From Magicicada cassinii (lineage: Eukaryota > Arthropoda > Insecta > Hemiptera > Cicadidae): a stretch of DNA of 22,051 bases. Positions 1 to 10,399 of this stretch are shown here, in pieces. Position 1 is the stretch's first letter. Every line of letters begins with the position of its first letter. The position numbers and the translations under genes were made by a program. The stretch is taken from NCBI GenBank assembly GCA_028571305.1, contig JAOXNS010122170.1, forward strand, positions 1 to 22,051. Direction: 5' to 3'. The notes beneath the pieces were generated by a model. The model saw only the letters and a list, made by a program, of their open reading frames with translations, ran no database searches and was not told the origin of the DNA.

Positions 1-1239
1 CTTCTTAAATTAGGGGCAATTTTATAATTAAAATATTAAATTTAAAGAGTGTATTATATTATTATAAATATATAATAAATATTATAAAAGTGGATAAATA
101 TTATAAACGCGTTAAGGAGTGTCAGAAACCATAATACTGTCGAAGAAACGTTTACTACATCTACTGTGAAGCATGGTTCTACCTTCCTCCATACAGAAAG
201 AGTGGACCCGGATCATCATGCGCAGAGAAACCTATATCGGCCGACAAATTTGATCGCTATTATCACCACTTTTTCATTTGCACACCATTTCTTGATCGCA
301 CGTCTAGAGATGTTTATTAACGTATGCCAAAAATCCTGCCACCAAGTTTACCGGTTTAGAAATTACAATTCGATAGTGCTTCCTGTCAGCTAACTCTAAA
401 CCGCTGAAGGTATGGTATTAATACTCATTAATATACTGTAGTTTCCGATTTTTGGGTGTGTCTTCGCGTGATATTATGACGTGTGTCACACAATTATTGA
501 GACACCAGATACAGATGTTCGTTCTAATCGTTCTACAGATACAGCGTATTGACTCTAAGAAACGATATTTAAATTTGTCGATTCGTGCCATATTCACGAC
601 AAAAATATCCTTCCACGAAACGAATGGGTTCGGCAATGTAGATCTGTGATTTTCCCCTCCTGTTCTAACGATGTATACATATTAATAAATCAACACGGTG
701 ACACACCAACAGCTAACCATTTACAAAAGGAAATGTAGGTTACTTCCAGTGAAAATAAATCTCACTGGAGGGAAATTTATTATGAATGTGCGGCGTCTTG
801 TTTTCCAGAAAACTGTAAAAGAGAGTGAGCATTTTTTTTTTTTTAGTGTATCTTATGTCAACAAAATCTCGTTTTAAAAAAATACGTGTATAGTCTATTT
901 TTATGCATAATATTAAATTACGTAGCGTTGAGAGGCAATAAATTCTCGTGTCCCAATTCCCGAGTTAATACGATTTAAGAGACGCTTCACCCGTAGGCGA
1001 CGTTACGTAGGCGTACTTCAAGTACAGATACTTCTTTGTACACATTGTAACGCTATTTTATACAACGCTGATGTACGACGTATACGTTACAGTGTACTTA
1101 TGTATACATTTTGTGATCCGCTTTACGAACTGTAAAACACTAACGCAGTTTCCCTTTCTTTATTATCTACAGTAACGCAGTATACAGCAAAAGAGTTTAT
1201 TAGGTGGGAGATTACGTCAACACGTACGTATGCTACGCC
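1..1239. other. AT-rich DNA without a recognised gene
   Basis: The first 110 bases are nearly pure A/T and repeat the theme ATAAATATTATAAA. The frames at 166-393 (+), 418-636 (-) and 452-649 (+) overlap on opposite strands, have no recognisable motif and look like chance. A small direct repeat CGTAGGCG occurs at 992-999 and 1006-1013. A poly-T run lies at about 832-844. Nothing else is supported. Confidence 0.7.
745..769. repeat. Short inverted repeat (8-bp arms)
   Basis: TCCAGTGA at 745-752 is the exact reverse complement of TCACTGGA at 762-769, with a 9-nt loop. It has no T-tract typical of a bacterial terminator and the setting is eukaryotic, so this is only a possible hairpin. Confidence 0.5.
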
Positions 1240-1249
1240 CAGGGGTGCC
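1240..1249 (+). repeat. Left terminal inverted repeat of the hAT-type element
   Basis: CAGGGGTGCC pairs with GGCACCCGTG at 1890-1899 with one mismatch in ten. Similarity continues weakly for about three more bases (GAC versus TAC) before the C-run. Confidence 0.65.
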
Positions 1250-1276
1250 GACTCCCCCCCCCCAACCGCTATGACG

Positions 1277-1295
1277 CTTCCCCAATTTTATAAAA
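1277..1295 (+). repeat. Left subterminal inverted repeat
   Basis: CTTCCCCAATTTTATAAAA is the reverse complement of 1791-1809 with one mismatch in 19. Subterminal repeats of this kind are known in hAT elements as candidate transposase-binding sites; that role is inferred here. Confidence 0.75.
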
Positions 1296-1345
1296 AATCC
1301 CCCCTTTTTCTCAAAAGACCTTTTCTCTCTTTTACAGTAAAATTT

Positions 1346-1391
1346 CTTCGAACAGGTTACAGATCGAGTTTAAGGTTTCCCCGTGTGGCGG
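1346..1391 (+). repeat. Left arm of a 46-bp internal inverted repeat
   Basis: This arm matches the reverse complement of 1626-1671 at 41 of 46 positions with no gaps. The shared core contains ACAGATCGAGTT and ends CCGTGTGGCGG. Weak similarity continues inward (CGTCGA at 1394-1399 against TCGACG at 1593-1598) after an indel of about 25 bp, so the original palindrome was longer. The differences show that it is old. Confidence 0.85.
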
Positions 1392-1625
1392 CGCGTCGAC
1401 AGGTTGCTGTTCGATGCTCGACAAGAATACGTTGTAAGTTCGTATCTCCCTGGATACCTGCATGAATCAGGCATCACTTCCATGCCGGGCATTGGTTGTG
1501 TCGATGAACGGGATTGACTGTAACAAAGTACGTCTGTTATCCCTAACTAGATTCGGCGGCACAGTTCTCTTATATGTTCCTCAGCTACCTTATCGACGTT
1601 CGGCATCCTCAGAGCTTGCCATAAG

Positions 1626-1671
1626 CCGCCACACGGTGACACCTTGAACTCGATCTGTAGCCTGTTTGAAG
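1626..1671 (-). repeat. Right arm of a 46-bp internal inverted repeat
   Basis: Partner of 1346-1391. The spacer between the arms is about 230 bp and carries no recognisable gene. The sequence outside this arm (1672-1790) has no counterpart on the left side, so the element is not a simple perfect foldback. Confidence 0.85.
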
Positions 1672-1790
1672 CATCGAGTAGAAGACTAGATCATTTTTTC
1701 AGTGCACACCGCGCCTACGGCCCGCTCGAAAAAGTCAACTAGGTAGATTTATTGTGCGTCTGATACGTGTCCGTTAAAAGTTTTTTACAG

Positions 1791-1809
1791 TTTTGTAAAA
1801 TTGGGGAAG
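1791..1809 (-). repeat. Right subterminal inverted repeat
   Basis: TTTTGTAAAATTGGGGAAG, partner of 1277-1295 (18 of 19 matching). Its distance from the right end (about 80 bp) is larger than that of the left arm (about 28 bp), so one side has gained or lost sequence. Confidence 0.75.
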
Positions 1810-1889
1810 ATTTTTCATGCAATAGCAAAAACAAAATCCCCCCAAAATTTTCTAAATGTCGCCAATGGCGACACGATCCCCCCCCTGTA

Positions 1890-1899
1890 GGCACCCGTG
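1890..1899 (-). repeat. Right terminal inverted repeat of the hAT-type element
   Basis: GGCACCCGTG; the canonical hAT end would be GGCACCCCTG, so one terminal base differs from the left end. Such a difference fits an old, immobile copy. Confidence 0.6.
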
Positions 1900-2329
1900 A
1901 TCTTCACTACCTTTTACTGACTCGACTCTATGGTAACAAAAAGTAATGTTGTTATACTTTCCGACTATCTTATGGTTTTCTAATTATACACCTTAAGAGA
2001 CTAGGCGCCTTGCCTGTTCTAACTTCAAAGGCTATCCCTCCATCTTTCCGAGGTGTTTTAACATATTGTTACGCCCATCAGTTAGTCAACTTGCCTGACG
2101 TGGTGGCGACATTCGGTCTGTGGGGTGTGTATGAGGTCGGACACTGGCACAGGCTACAGTGTGTCGAAGAGTACCTGTTGAACTATGCAAGTAATCTCGA
2201 CGCGTCACCCGGAAAATAGTAGATTCTTTTCGTATCTTGGGCGGGGTACAAATGTAAGCTCCAGCGGCCGGACAAGTTTAGATTTGGACCTGTTATATTA
2301 CAATGCTTTGTCGGAGCCCTTGTTAATGT
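1900..2329. other. Spacer between the hAT-type element and the LINE; no recognised gene
   Basis: The stretch 1985-2300 is GC-richer than the average for the window. The frame at 2010-2219 is open for 69 codons but starts with TTG, has no motif I recognise and no similarity to the LINE downstream. It could be more of the LINE, heavily decayed, or a separate old repeat. I cannot assign it. Confidence 0.5.
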
Positions 2330-3240
2330 GACTTGCGGCTTAATGTAAACTGATTCATAATTAACTTAGTGATATTCACTGTAAATAAGGAAGTTAGGCA
2401 GGGATTCTGTGTGTTCCCAACCTCGTTTAATGTATACTTTGACGGCATGTTGAGAGCATGGAAATCCAGAGTGACTTCGGGAATACAACTTAACAAATCA
2501 GTTTGTATGGGTTCCCTGCTATAGGCGGATGACACAGTTCTTACTCAAGAAAATGTGGATGATTTACAAAGAGCTATGTTTCAATTACAAGAAAGGCAAA
2601 GAGAGTACTCACTGACAATTTCAGTAAGAAAGACCATAACCATGGCCTCTAAAGGTAACTATTCAGTGAGGACTAAGATAGTTATAAACAACAGCACTTT
2701 AGAACAAGTGAGCCGTTTAAATATCTCGGCTGTGCAATAAGCTATGAATCTGAATATGATATAAGAGAGAAGATAAATAAATTTAGGAATATTTGTGGTA
2801 CGATTCATAGAAATCTTAAAAATAAAACAAGACAGCACAAGAATTAAATTTTACAAGACAACTGCAATATCCATGGCGATTTATGCGAGTAAAGGAAAGC
2901 GGCAAGATGCAGAGTGCTGAAATGCAGTTCCTTCAAAATACTTTAAATTATACATTGCAAGATAAAATAAGTAATGAAGATATTAGAGCAGAATTCAAAT
3001 TAAAGGACATAAATGAAATTATTTCAATTCACAGAAGACAATGGTGGGATCATCTGCAAAGGATGACAGAGGATCGATTGCCGAAAGCAGCACTGAACTA
3101 TAACGCCATTAGTAGAAGAGACATGGGTCGTCCAAGGATGAGATAGATGCAGGTTTATATAACCTAATCCTTGAAGAGGAGAAGTATTTTCTCAAATGAA
3201 CCTTAAATGCCCTGAAGCAAGAAACAAATGTTCTTTTGCC
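2330..3240 (+). mobile_element. 5'-truncated, broken LINE (non-LTR retrotransposon)
   Basis: This fragment covers the second half of a LINE reverse transcriptase, its C-terminal tail and probably a short 3' untranslated part. The first supported residues read N-K-E-V-R-Q-G, the conserved step before the catalytic site (usually GVRQG). The endonuclease and the first half of the reverse transcriptase are missing, as expected from incomplete reverse transcription at insertion. The left border is uncertain by about 50 bp because conserved residues fade, and the right border is estimated from the loss of coding signal. No target-site duplication was found. The C-terminal tail is of the kind seen in many insect LINEs; I do not assign a clade. 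Confidence 0.85.
2384..3199 (+). pseudogene. LINE reverse transcriptase, C-terminal half (broken)
   Basis: It would copy LINE RNA into DNA at the chromosomal target. Read in order: VRQG (about 2396), the SFNVYFD segment (usually LFNIYID), then the catalytic motif at 2516-2533, where the expected Tyr of YADD is a TAG stop (2522-2524) followed by intact ADDTVL. Next come the KT..MASKGNYSVRTKIVINN and LEQVSR segments, then a one-base loss near 2714-2716. In the next frame FKYLGCAISYE...KFRNICGTIHRNLKNKTR is clear up to about 2835. A further shift leads to IKFYKTTAISMAIYAS, and the segment after it (usually YGSE.W) has lost several residues. The C-terminal part, 2883-3143, runs KMQSAEMQFLQ...HRRQWWDHLQRM and ends at GRPRMR. 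After one more shift the last residues YNLILEEEKYFLK end at TGA 3197-3199. At least one stop and three or four shifts make this a dead copy. Confidence 0.85.
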
Positions 3241-4880
3241 TTGTAAAATCATAATTGCTTATTCAATTTAATTCTGAATTGTCCTGTAATGAATTTTAAA
3301 GAAGATAAGTACACTCTGGCATAGATTAAGCAGAAAAGTACAACTAAAACTTATAAAAAAACATTCATTAATTATTGTAAATCAAGTTTTGTTATCATAA
3401 TGTTAATTAAATTAAATAAACAGATTTTTTATTATTATTTTGTTTTTATTATTTTTATTGCAGTTTTGCTAGAACAAAAGTTATCTTGTGCCTGCCTTCC
3501 TTAAAAAAAATTCCACACTTTCTGGCCTTCCAAATCTCTATTCCAATACTTAAAACTAAAAAATCTAGCATGCTGATCCAGAGACAGGTGAAACAAAATG
3601 TGAAGATAATAAAGAACAGTCTGCCTTGTTTCCCACACTATTTACAATATATTCTCAACAAATATTTAGAAAATCTCTATAGGATCATGTGTAAGGGAGC
3701 AAAATGTGATGTGTTAATTTATCATCTGTAGTATATATAAATATGTTTGGTAAGCCAATACATAATGTCAACAATTTCCTGTATTCACATAAACACATTC
3801 TGTATTAATGAATTGGACCATTATATGTCTGTGAAATAAAGACAATTAAAACAAGGTGATACAAAAAATTAAGTTTTTTCTAGAAGTAATACAGACTTTT
3901 TGGTTAAAAACGACATTTTATTTATGCTGTTTATACATCACCAAACGTTTCATCTATTCTATCATAAAAAAAAAACTGAAGTAAACGTCATTACGAGTAA
4001 TAGTTTTTAATGAAACGAATCTTAATTTTTCCTCGTGAAACACGTTTGCCTACGCCTATACATACGCCGTGCCATTGCCGTAGGGTTTATAATTTCTGCA
4101 CGTATTCAACAGAAAATACGATAATAAATTGCATGGGGATATATACATTCAAAATTTCATAACGATTTCAGTTTCCTGTCTAGCTAAACTTAATCTCCGT
4201 TCATAGTGTGATGTTTCGTATGTGTGTTGTTTTAAGAGGTTTTATTCTAATACAAAATACTACACACTTTGCCTGAATGGTGACCTGTAACAACAAATTT
4301 CGTTTGAAACTTCTGGAGGAACGCTGCCCAAAGTTAGTCTTCAGCCCCTTTCTCTTACACCTGTGTTGTTTCCAACGTAAAAGGGGAATTATTGTTAAGT
4401 AAACAATTAGCGATGTACATACTGTAAAAGAATTGAATTTGAGTTTAATTAGTACATCTTAAGATCACATACAGTAACTAATGACGTATTACTAAGTTAT
4501 TTAAGACAGAGAGTATCAAGAAGGTACTACATCGGGAAAATTATACATTTCATACACATTTCGAATCAAAGTAATATTGATTATGTGATGAAATTCTTTT
4601 GTCCTTGAGAAATACATACTAACTCATATTAAGTTTAACAAATAAATATATTTGAAAAATTAATATTGTGGTCAAAAAAAAATAAAATGTACGTGAAACT
4701 AGTCTGACATTTATTTGAAATATTTTACGATATATTTAAATAAAAATCTCAGGAAAGAAATATAAACTAAACGTAAAACCCTAATCTCAGAAGGAATAAT
4801 ATTTCAGAATGATAATTTGAAGATGTTCTTATGTCTAAAAACCAGAAATAATTAGAAAATAACCTAGAAGTGTGAAAACG
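3241..4880. other. AT-rich DNA without a recognised gene
   Basis: A T-rich tract at 3424-3460 ends in TTGCAG and looks like a splice acceptor, but no coding frame I recognise follows it. The frame 3486-3731 (81 codons) is rich in Lys, Ile and Leu as expected from the base composition and has no motif. AATAAA occurs several times, as it does by chance in such DNA. Poly-A runs are common (for example 3966-3975). Confidence 0.65.
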
Positions 4881-5450
4881 CTTTTGGAAGAGAAATGAAT
4901 GAAAATAAACAAGTGGTGGGTGTAAGAAATAAAGAGATAAAAGAATACATGAACAGGTAATATGAATAAAAAGGTATAAGTGAGAACGTTTCTACAGTAG
5001 AAAGACAATAGACCAGAAAGGAATACGAAAAACGGGAGTCAACAGAAGCTTAGGAAAAAACGTTAAAACTGTGCCACGAATAACAATTTTTAGGCATTTG
5101 AAAAAACTAATACATTCAGGCTAATAAGTCGAAGTACCTGAGAAGTGTTACAGGAATTAGTGAAAGATACAGTGAGAAGTTGGGGCACACATGGATATAG
5201 GCCCATAGACTTTACTTACATTTCAAAAGGAATACAATTGAGTTAGTGAAGAGGCATGGAATGGAATTGAAAGGATCAGTAAGACGATTACGGGCAGTAA
5301 AAATCCGGAAAAGGAGAAGCCTTAGACTTGACATAAAGAAGTCGGAAGATCAACTAGAAATCAAAGGAAACATGGGATTACGCAAAAGACTGGTAAAGGA
5401 CAGAAAGAATTAAAGAAATGTATGCACAAGTAAAGTCATTCAACGCTACG
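4880..5450 (+). mobile_element. Possible remnant of a very old LINE tail in a purine-rich strand
   Basis: The plus strand is markedly purine-rich here, unlike its neighbours. Frames read on this strand give weak echoes of LINE C-termini. VRNKEIKEYMN at about 4919-4951 recalls the usual (K)IRNEEIR segment. TGSKNPEKEKP at about 5287-5320 recalls the GRxxRGRPR segment. LVKDRKN, a stop, then RNVCTSK at about 5389-5434 recalls the usual AKDRxxWRxxCT end. The pieces lie in different frames and their spacing is larger than normal. Each echo alone would be chance; the order is what makes it worth noting. Low confidence. Confidence 0.25.
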
Positions 5451-7968
5451 CCGTTTTGTGATGGCAAGAAAACACACACCTACGCGCGCGCAAGCAAACT
5501 AAAGTTTTTAACGTTTGTTACATCTGTGTCACAATAATTAGAAAATAATTAGCTTCTTATAAAAGTGAAGTGTTTTCTTCTAATCCAAATTTCATAGAAT
5601 TACGGTTTCAGTATTAAAGGCTGAAAGCGTCAGCGAATAATTTATTCACATTTCGATTTTAAATTATTTCAATTGTTCTTACGTTCGTTTACAAAGTCAA
5701 CTCTTTTCACAGTTATAATGAAAATAAGTTGAGTATATTTTATTTGTTATGATTATAGTTAATTATGTGGTATCCACCGATTAATAACAACCCACTATGT
5801 ACTATTTACAACCTAAAAACTAACGGATTCCTAATTAGCGATTGTAAAGATCCTAATTCTGTTACAGAAATACCGTTAACTGAATGTCGTTTTTTCTTCT
5901 TAACGGAGTACGTAGCGATCAAGATATTACGCGGCAAAACGGGAACACAGATTACTGTGAACATGACATTTAAAGGAAAATTTGTAATTGACTATTGTCG
6001 CGGCAGCGGTAAATTGCGGTTCTAATAGACGCAGCTAAGCGGTGTGGTGAGCGGGATAATGGGACAGATTTGATGAACCGGCCGGAGGAATTCAAGGTAA
6101 ACTGAATTCTGTGGAAAACGAGGTGAAGGCAGTTCATTTATTATCGATTTGATAATGTCCGTAGCGAAACACATGGTAAATAGATTTTGAACGCAACATA
6201 TTTTATTACTTTAATAAAAATGTTGAAGATTTTTTTTAAACTATTTCGACAACGATAATTATTATAATTTTGATACATAAGTAACGTTTTATTATATTTA
6301 ATTAATGAAAGCAGTATTTTTTGTATGAGTTTTGTTTTTGTCTACTCTGTGAGTGACCTTTTGCAAAATAAACTGCGAAAAATCGTGTTCGGTAATTACT
6401 GTAATAAATTCGTGTTTTCCACAGTGTTTGTTCTCTATTCAGATCTCCGTTCTCTCTGTTTTTTTACTAGTTCTGTCCATAATGTTAGTTTTCTTGTAAT
6501 AATTATTGTAGTAGTTTTATTCCTGTAATGTCTGCAGAAAATTTAGTTATTTTATTTCGTGATGTTTGTAAACAAAAAATAATTTCAATTTTGTTTAAAT
6601 ATCTTCTCTGCAGTGTGGTGTAAGCTGACGTAGCAGGCAGTGAATCTAAAAACGAAGGAAAGAGAATGAAGATGTGTCACCAGAACTGCACACACTAAAG
6701 TAATATAAAATAATTATTCGACGCAGTAATTCTTGGTAGTTGATTGTAGTATGTTCGCCTAACTACCCTCCAATATTCCATATGAATGAATATCTCCAGT
6801 CTCCAAATAGCCAAATAAATATGGAAAAATTGTGTGTACATCAAATCACACGTGTCAGGTGTCCATCCTCATTAATGTTTCAGTACTTAAATCGCCAAGC
6901 ATAGCGTATTAACTATTTTCTAAAGACACAGTGAGCTGAATTCCAAAATTTGGTCTGACATAATTAAACATCATATATCTTAAAATATGAAAAATGTTAA
7001 TTATCAGTTGATAATAAAATAATAGAACCCGAAATACTAAAATTAGATAGGTACCATTAGATAGTTTGACCTAATAATGTCGCGTTGTCAGGAGTAATTT
7101 AAAACGTAGGACTATTTATAACATACACGCTGAGAGACTGACCAATTCAGAAGAAATAAAGCATAATTTGAACAAAACCAGATTGTTATTTCATAAGCTT
7201 ATATGGGACATTTGAATGTTTACCAGCATTACTAATTATCTCGGGTCGTTAATATTTAATATAACGTTACATTTAAATATTTTCTCTGACCAAATTCGTA
7301 ACAGTAAGTGAGTACTAAAACTTTATAAGGACACTTTCCTTACGTTCAAATTAAACACTATATAGCCGTTAGTGTATTTAATTAAAAAAAAAATGATTCG
7401 TGGTAACGAATTTATATAAAAAATCTAAAGGTGGCAGTGTAAAGAAAGTTTCCAGATCGGCAGGATAAGTAAAACGATTCGCACAGATTGCGGGCGCGTT
7501 ACTGTTCCGACTAGAATATAGTTACTGTACAGTTGAAATATAATTATTTATAACTTGAGTAGCAGACGTTATCTATAGCCTATATGTATGTGTATCTATA
7601 TATAAGTTGTTATGAGAAAATGACTGTTCCAATATGAAAGTTGTCTCTGGTTACTGACTACATTTGTAAATATGTCAGCGATCGCTCCTATAGATTATAA
7701 ATACTCTAATCAGTATTAGACTTAGTGTAACGACTACACAACTTATGTTACTTACACTATATCGTCATATTACTAATAAAATGTATTATACAATTGGTGT
7801 AGTTAAAAAAAATTTTAATTAATTCATATATTTATAGTTACTTCCAAAGAAACTTAGGCCTATAGTGGAAAATAGCACTAGCTCCCCGACAATATTTTTA
7901 TTTCAAGAGAATTCTATGACAAGTTTTATGAAATGTACTTGCAGTGTGTGTATGAAACATTAATAACA
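5451..7968. other. AT-rich DNA without a recognised gene
   Basis: The frame 5765-6025 (86 codons) is open but has no recognised motif and no coding-like neighbour. A 7-bp inverted repeat (GAATTCA at 6088-6094, TGAATTC at 6103-6109) lies in a short GC-richer patch at 6030-6110. The run of A at 7384-7392 and many TATA-like strings are unremarkable in this composition. A TAGGCCTA octamer lies at 7855-7862. Confidence 0.65.
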
Positions 7969-7992
7969 GTGTGTGTGTGTGTGTTGGGGGGG
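7969..7992 (+). repeat. (GT)8 microsatellite followed by G7
   Basis: Eight GT units (7969-7984), one T, then seven G. A short GT run, GTGTGTGT with one variant, also lies 25 bp upstream at about 7944-7951. Confidence 0.95.
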
Positions 7993-8721
7993 TACAGTAA
8001 TTCTATAAAACCCCCTCAACAAGGAGCTTTATTTAATTCCTATTTAACTGTCCACTAAAACTATATGGAATTAAAACAAAATAAGTTAGTGATAAATGGC
8101 TCTATTAAATTAATCTTATAACTTACGTAAAGAATCATATAGGGAAATGTACGAAACAATTATAGCCTATAACAAGTAACCGGATGAGGTATAATGTATT
8201 AAACAAGCTGTAGTACTATGGGTGACACTACTGACAAGCAACGTTTCGACCACACGATTCCGTTTCAACCGCTCGTGATGCAGCCAGTAGTGGATTTGCG
8301 ATTCTCTTTCTGCTTGTTTGTTCTTTTTTAATTAAATGTGTATCGATAAAACGCTTATATCATAAATTAGATATATTTGCACAATGATAAAATTGCCAGA
8401 CTTAGAACATCATCCCACGAGCTCTGCTATGTAGGTTAATAGTACAAAGCGATAGTATGTTGAACATGTTTAGTGCACTAGCAGTTGTTTTCCAGCCCAG
8501 TCCCACTGTCAGTAATAAAATGTGGTCTTACCTGAAGAACACGGTGAATTGAAACTACGAGGTCTTCTTACTCCAGCTGGTAGATGACTAGTAATAAATT
8601 CAGCAAAATAATTGAAAAAGGGTCGAATTTAATTATTTAATGGTTTTCTGTCAAGGAGGGGATACTGACAAGAAGATGAACAAATTTCAGGCATTTGTGG
8701 GTACAGTACGCAAACCATTAA
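7993..8721. other. AT-rich DNA without a recognised gene
   Basis: No frame above about 60 codons is open and no repeat ends are visible. One TATCGATA octamer at 8341-8348 equals the Drosophila DRE consensus, but one such match is expected by chance in a window of this size and composition. Confidence 0.6.
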
Positions 8722-8741
8722 GGTTTGGTAGCTACCAAACC
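8722..8741. repeat. Perfect 20-nt palindrome
   Basis: GGTTTGGTAGCTACCAAACC equals its own reverse complement with no loop. The unit AAACCAT or its complement recurs close by (8712-8718, and ATGGTAGCAAATGTTTGGTT at 8770-8789), so the palindrome sits in a 90-bp patch of related short strings. It could be a dimeric protein-binding site or a scar of an inverted duplication; no partner is known to me. Confidence 0.9.
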
Positions 8742-8919
8742 ATATGGCCATGCAGGTGTTATTGTACGTATGGTAGCAAATGTTTGGTTAAGCAAGAAAA
8801 TTGAACTGTTTGTGGGGTATTCGGTGTTACACTAGACGGGACTGAATACTCAATGAGCAAATAAATAGCAGGCCTTGGCATTTATAATAACAGTAGTGCG
8901 ATAGATTAATATAAGTTAA

Positions 8920-9215
8920 GGTGGGACCACACCACAGAATCACATCGACAATTGAATGAGCGCATGCATAGGCCTACTACCAAAGATTATTACATACAGT
9001 ATTACAAATCACGTAGAAAACAAAATGTTGGACGGCCAACAACTAGAGAGTTTTGTCGAAGGTGGAGCAGGCAGTGTACCCAATCTCTGGAGTGAGAAGA
9101 GGAGGGCAACATTTGGTGTTACCGACAATGCCATGTCAATAAGAAGCTGACTGATGGGACAAATCTGGCTGACAGTCAAGATACCCCAGATATTAGGGTG
9201 TGGTCTGCTGCCACC
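8920..9215. mobile_element. Possible miniature inverted-repeat element, 296 bp
   Basis: GGTGG then GACCACACC at 8920-8933 is mirrored by GGTGTGGTC, five extra bases, then CCACC at 9197-9215. Apart from that indel all 14 positions match. The interior is GC-richer than the surroundings and has no recognised gene. The immediate flanks show no target-site duplication, and the ends match no superfamily I can name with confidence, so this may be chance. Confidence 0.3.
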
Positions 9216-10399
9216 GAGTTTTTGCTCTCCGTTTGTTTCGTCTAATCAGAATTCGTGTTGTATTTCTCTTAATGTATTCAAGAAGAATGACCGAAATCTC
9301 CTTGAACACGATCTCAGCGACCTTGAGCAGATACACCAGCCACGCCCTCTCACATCTGTCAATCGGACTCTCATTTGTTATTGTTACTGCACTCCAATAA
9401 ATGTGCTCCACATAATGCGGTCGTGGCACTTTTTTCTTCATATTAATGGTCTGTGATCAAGTTCAATGTCGCTAGTAAGAGACTTGTTTCTTCTTTCTGT
9501 AATCAGCTTTACTATTGCTTTTTACCTGTTGTGGCAGATTTAATGCTCAAAGACTTTTTACTTTTATTTATAAACTCTTGGTTGTTGATGCAAGGTTATA
9601 TTTTCTTAGGAAGACGTACTGCACTTTTTCAGACTGAATGTGTTTACATCGACTTGTGACAAAAACCTGTTTAGATCAAGTATTCATAATGTCAAATGGC
9701 TATAGACATGTTTTGAACCAATTTAAGGGCATTACTAATAGAAATCAATTACAGCGAATAAATAACACAGCACTTCTCTTCGACATTTTAATTTTGTTAA
9801 ATGATTTAAATGTCAACATTTATGTGTGTGTGTGTGTGTGTGTTTTAAGTAATTTATTTAAAGAACTTAAACTCCCTAAAATATAAGCTCATTTTCAAAG
9901 GTTTAAATTTTCGTTTACAGTAAACGATGCGTAACAGAACCTCCAAGAGGTGCATGGTTTAATCACAGTTATGTAAGATGTTTTAAAATTTACAAACGAC
10001 TTCGTGTACATTGTGAATTGGCACAAAACAGTGAATGAATTGCCTTAGAAGCGAATTTAATGTCATATCTTGTTATGAATGTGTATATACCCTTCATATC
10101 AGCCTCGGTTATCGGCTCGTCCCCCGTAACTGATAAACGAACTGTAACAATGAGAAACTTTTTGAGTGGTGCCCTAAAGGGTTTACGAAGACTAGTCGCT
10201 GGTGTTATTGCAAGATTTCCACTAATTCATCCACATTTTTTATTTATGTCTTTACTTTCAAAGAACAGTACAATCCCTTTAACATAAATCATACATCCTC
10301 AAATTTTTGTTATGTAACTAAACTATTATGATTTTGTTATGGTCATTAATAACGCGCGTGCATGTATACACATATAAGTATATATCAGACAAACACGCA
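9216..10399. other. DNA without a recognised gene
   Basis: Between 9154 and 9456 frames are open on both strands at once (100 codons plus, 82 codons minus). Open frames on both strands point to a local shortage of stop codons rather than a gene. The minus-strand frame 9193-9441 ends in a basic stretch IRRNKRRAKTRW, but no domain can be named. Later frames at 9453-9659, 9638-9886 and 10060-10287 are also unrecognised. Confidence 0.6.
9823..9842 (+). repeat. (TG)10 microsatellite
   Basis: Ten uninterrupted TG units. Confidence 0.97.

Larger units (their letters stand above)
1240..1899. mobile_element. Decayed non-autonomous hAT-type DNA transposon
   Basis: The left end starts CAGGGGTGCCGAC and the right end, read inward on the other strand, starts CACGGGTGCCTAC. 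CAGGGGTG-type ends are typical of the hAT superfamily (known from the family). Inside lie two further pairs of inverted repeats, and C-runs sit just inside both ends (1254-1263 and 1878-1885), so after 13 bp the ends no longer match as an inverted repeat. No open frame longer than about 60 codons and no transposase motif is visible, so it would depend on a transposase made elsewhere. The 8-bp flanks (1232-1239 and 1900-1907) do not match, so no target-site duplication is left. The element is about 660 bp and clearly GC-richer than its surroundings. An alternative is a foldback element or two nested insertions. The element call is fairly firm; the family call is moderate. Confidence 0.65.

Noticed and set aside
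2010-2219. A 69-codon frame in a GC-richer patch between the hAT-type element and the LINE
   Set aside because: It begins with TTG, shows no motif, and the other frames are no better.
3424-3463. T-rich tract ending TTGCAG, like a splice acceptor
   Set aside because: T-rich tracts before CAG are common in this composition and no recognisable coding frame follows.
5765-6025. An 86-codon frame with an ATG start
   Set aside because: No recognised motif, and composition is driven by the local AT content.
8341-8348. TATCGATA (DRE consensus), also at 14217-14224
   Set aside because: About one exact match is expected by chance in this window, so two are not informative on their own.
9154-9456. A 100-codon frame on the plus strand and an 82-codon frame on the minus strand; the basic end of the latter first looked like the N-terminal region of a Harbinger nuclease
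   Set aside because: Both strands are open at once, and the basic stretch lacks the expected following residues, so neither is supported as a gene.
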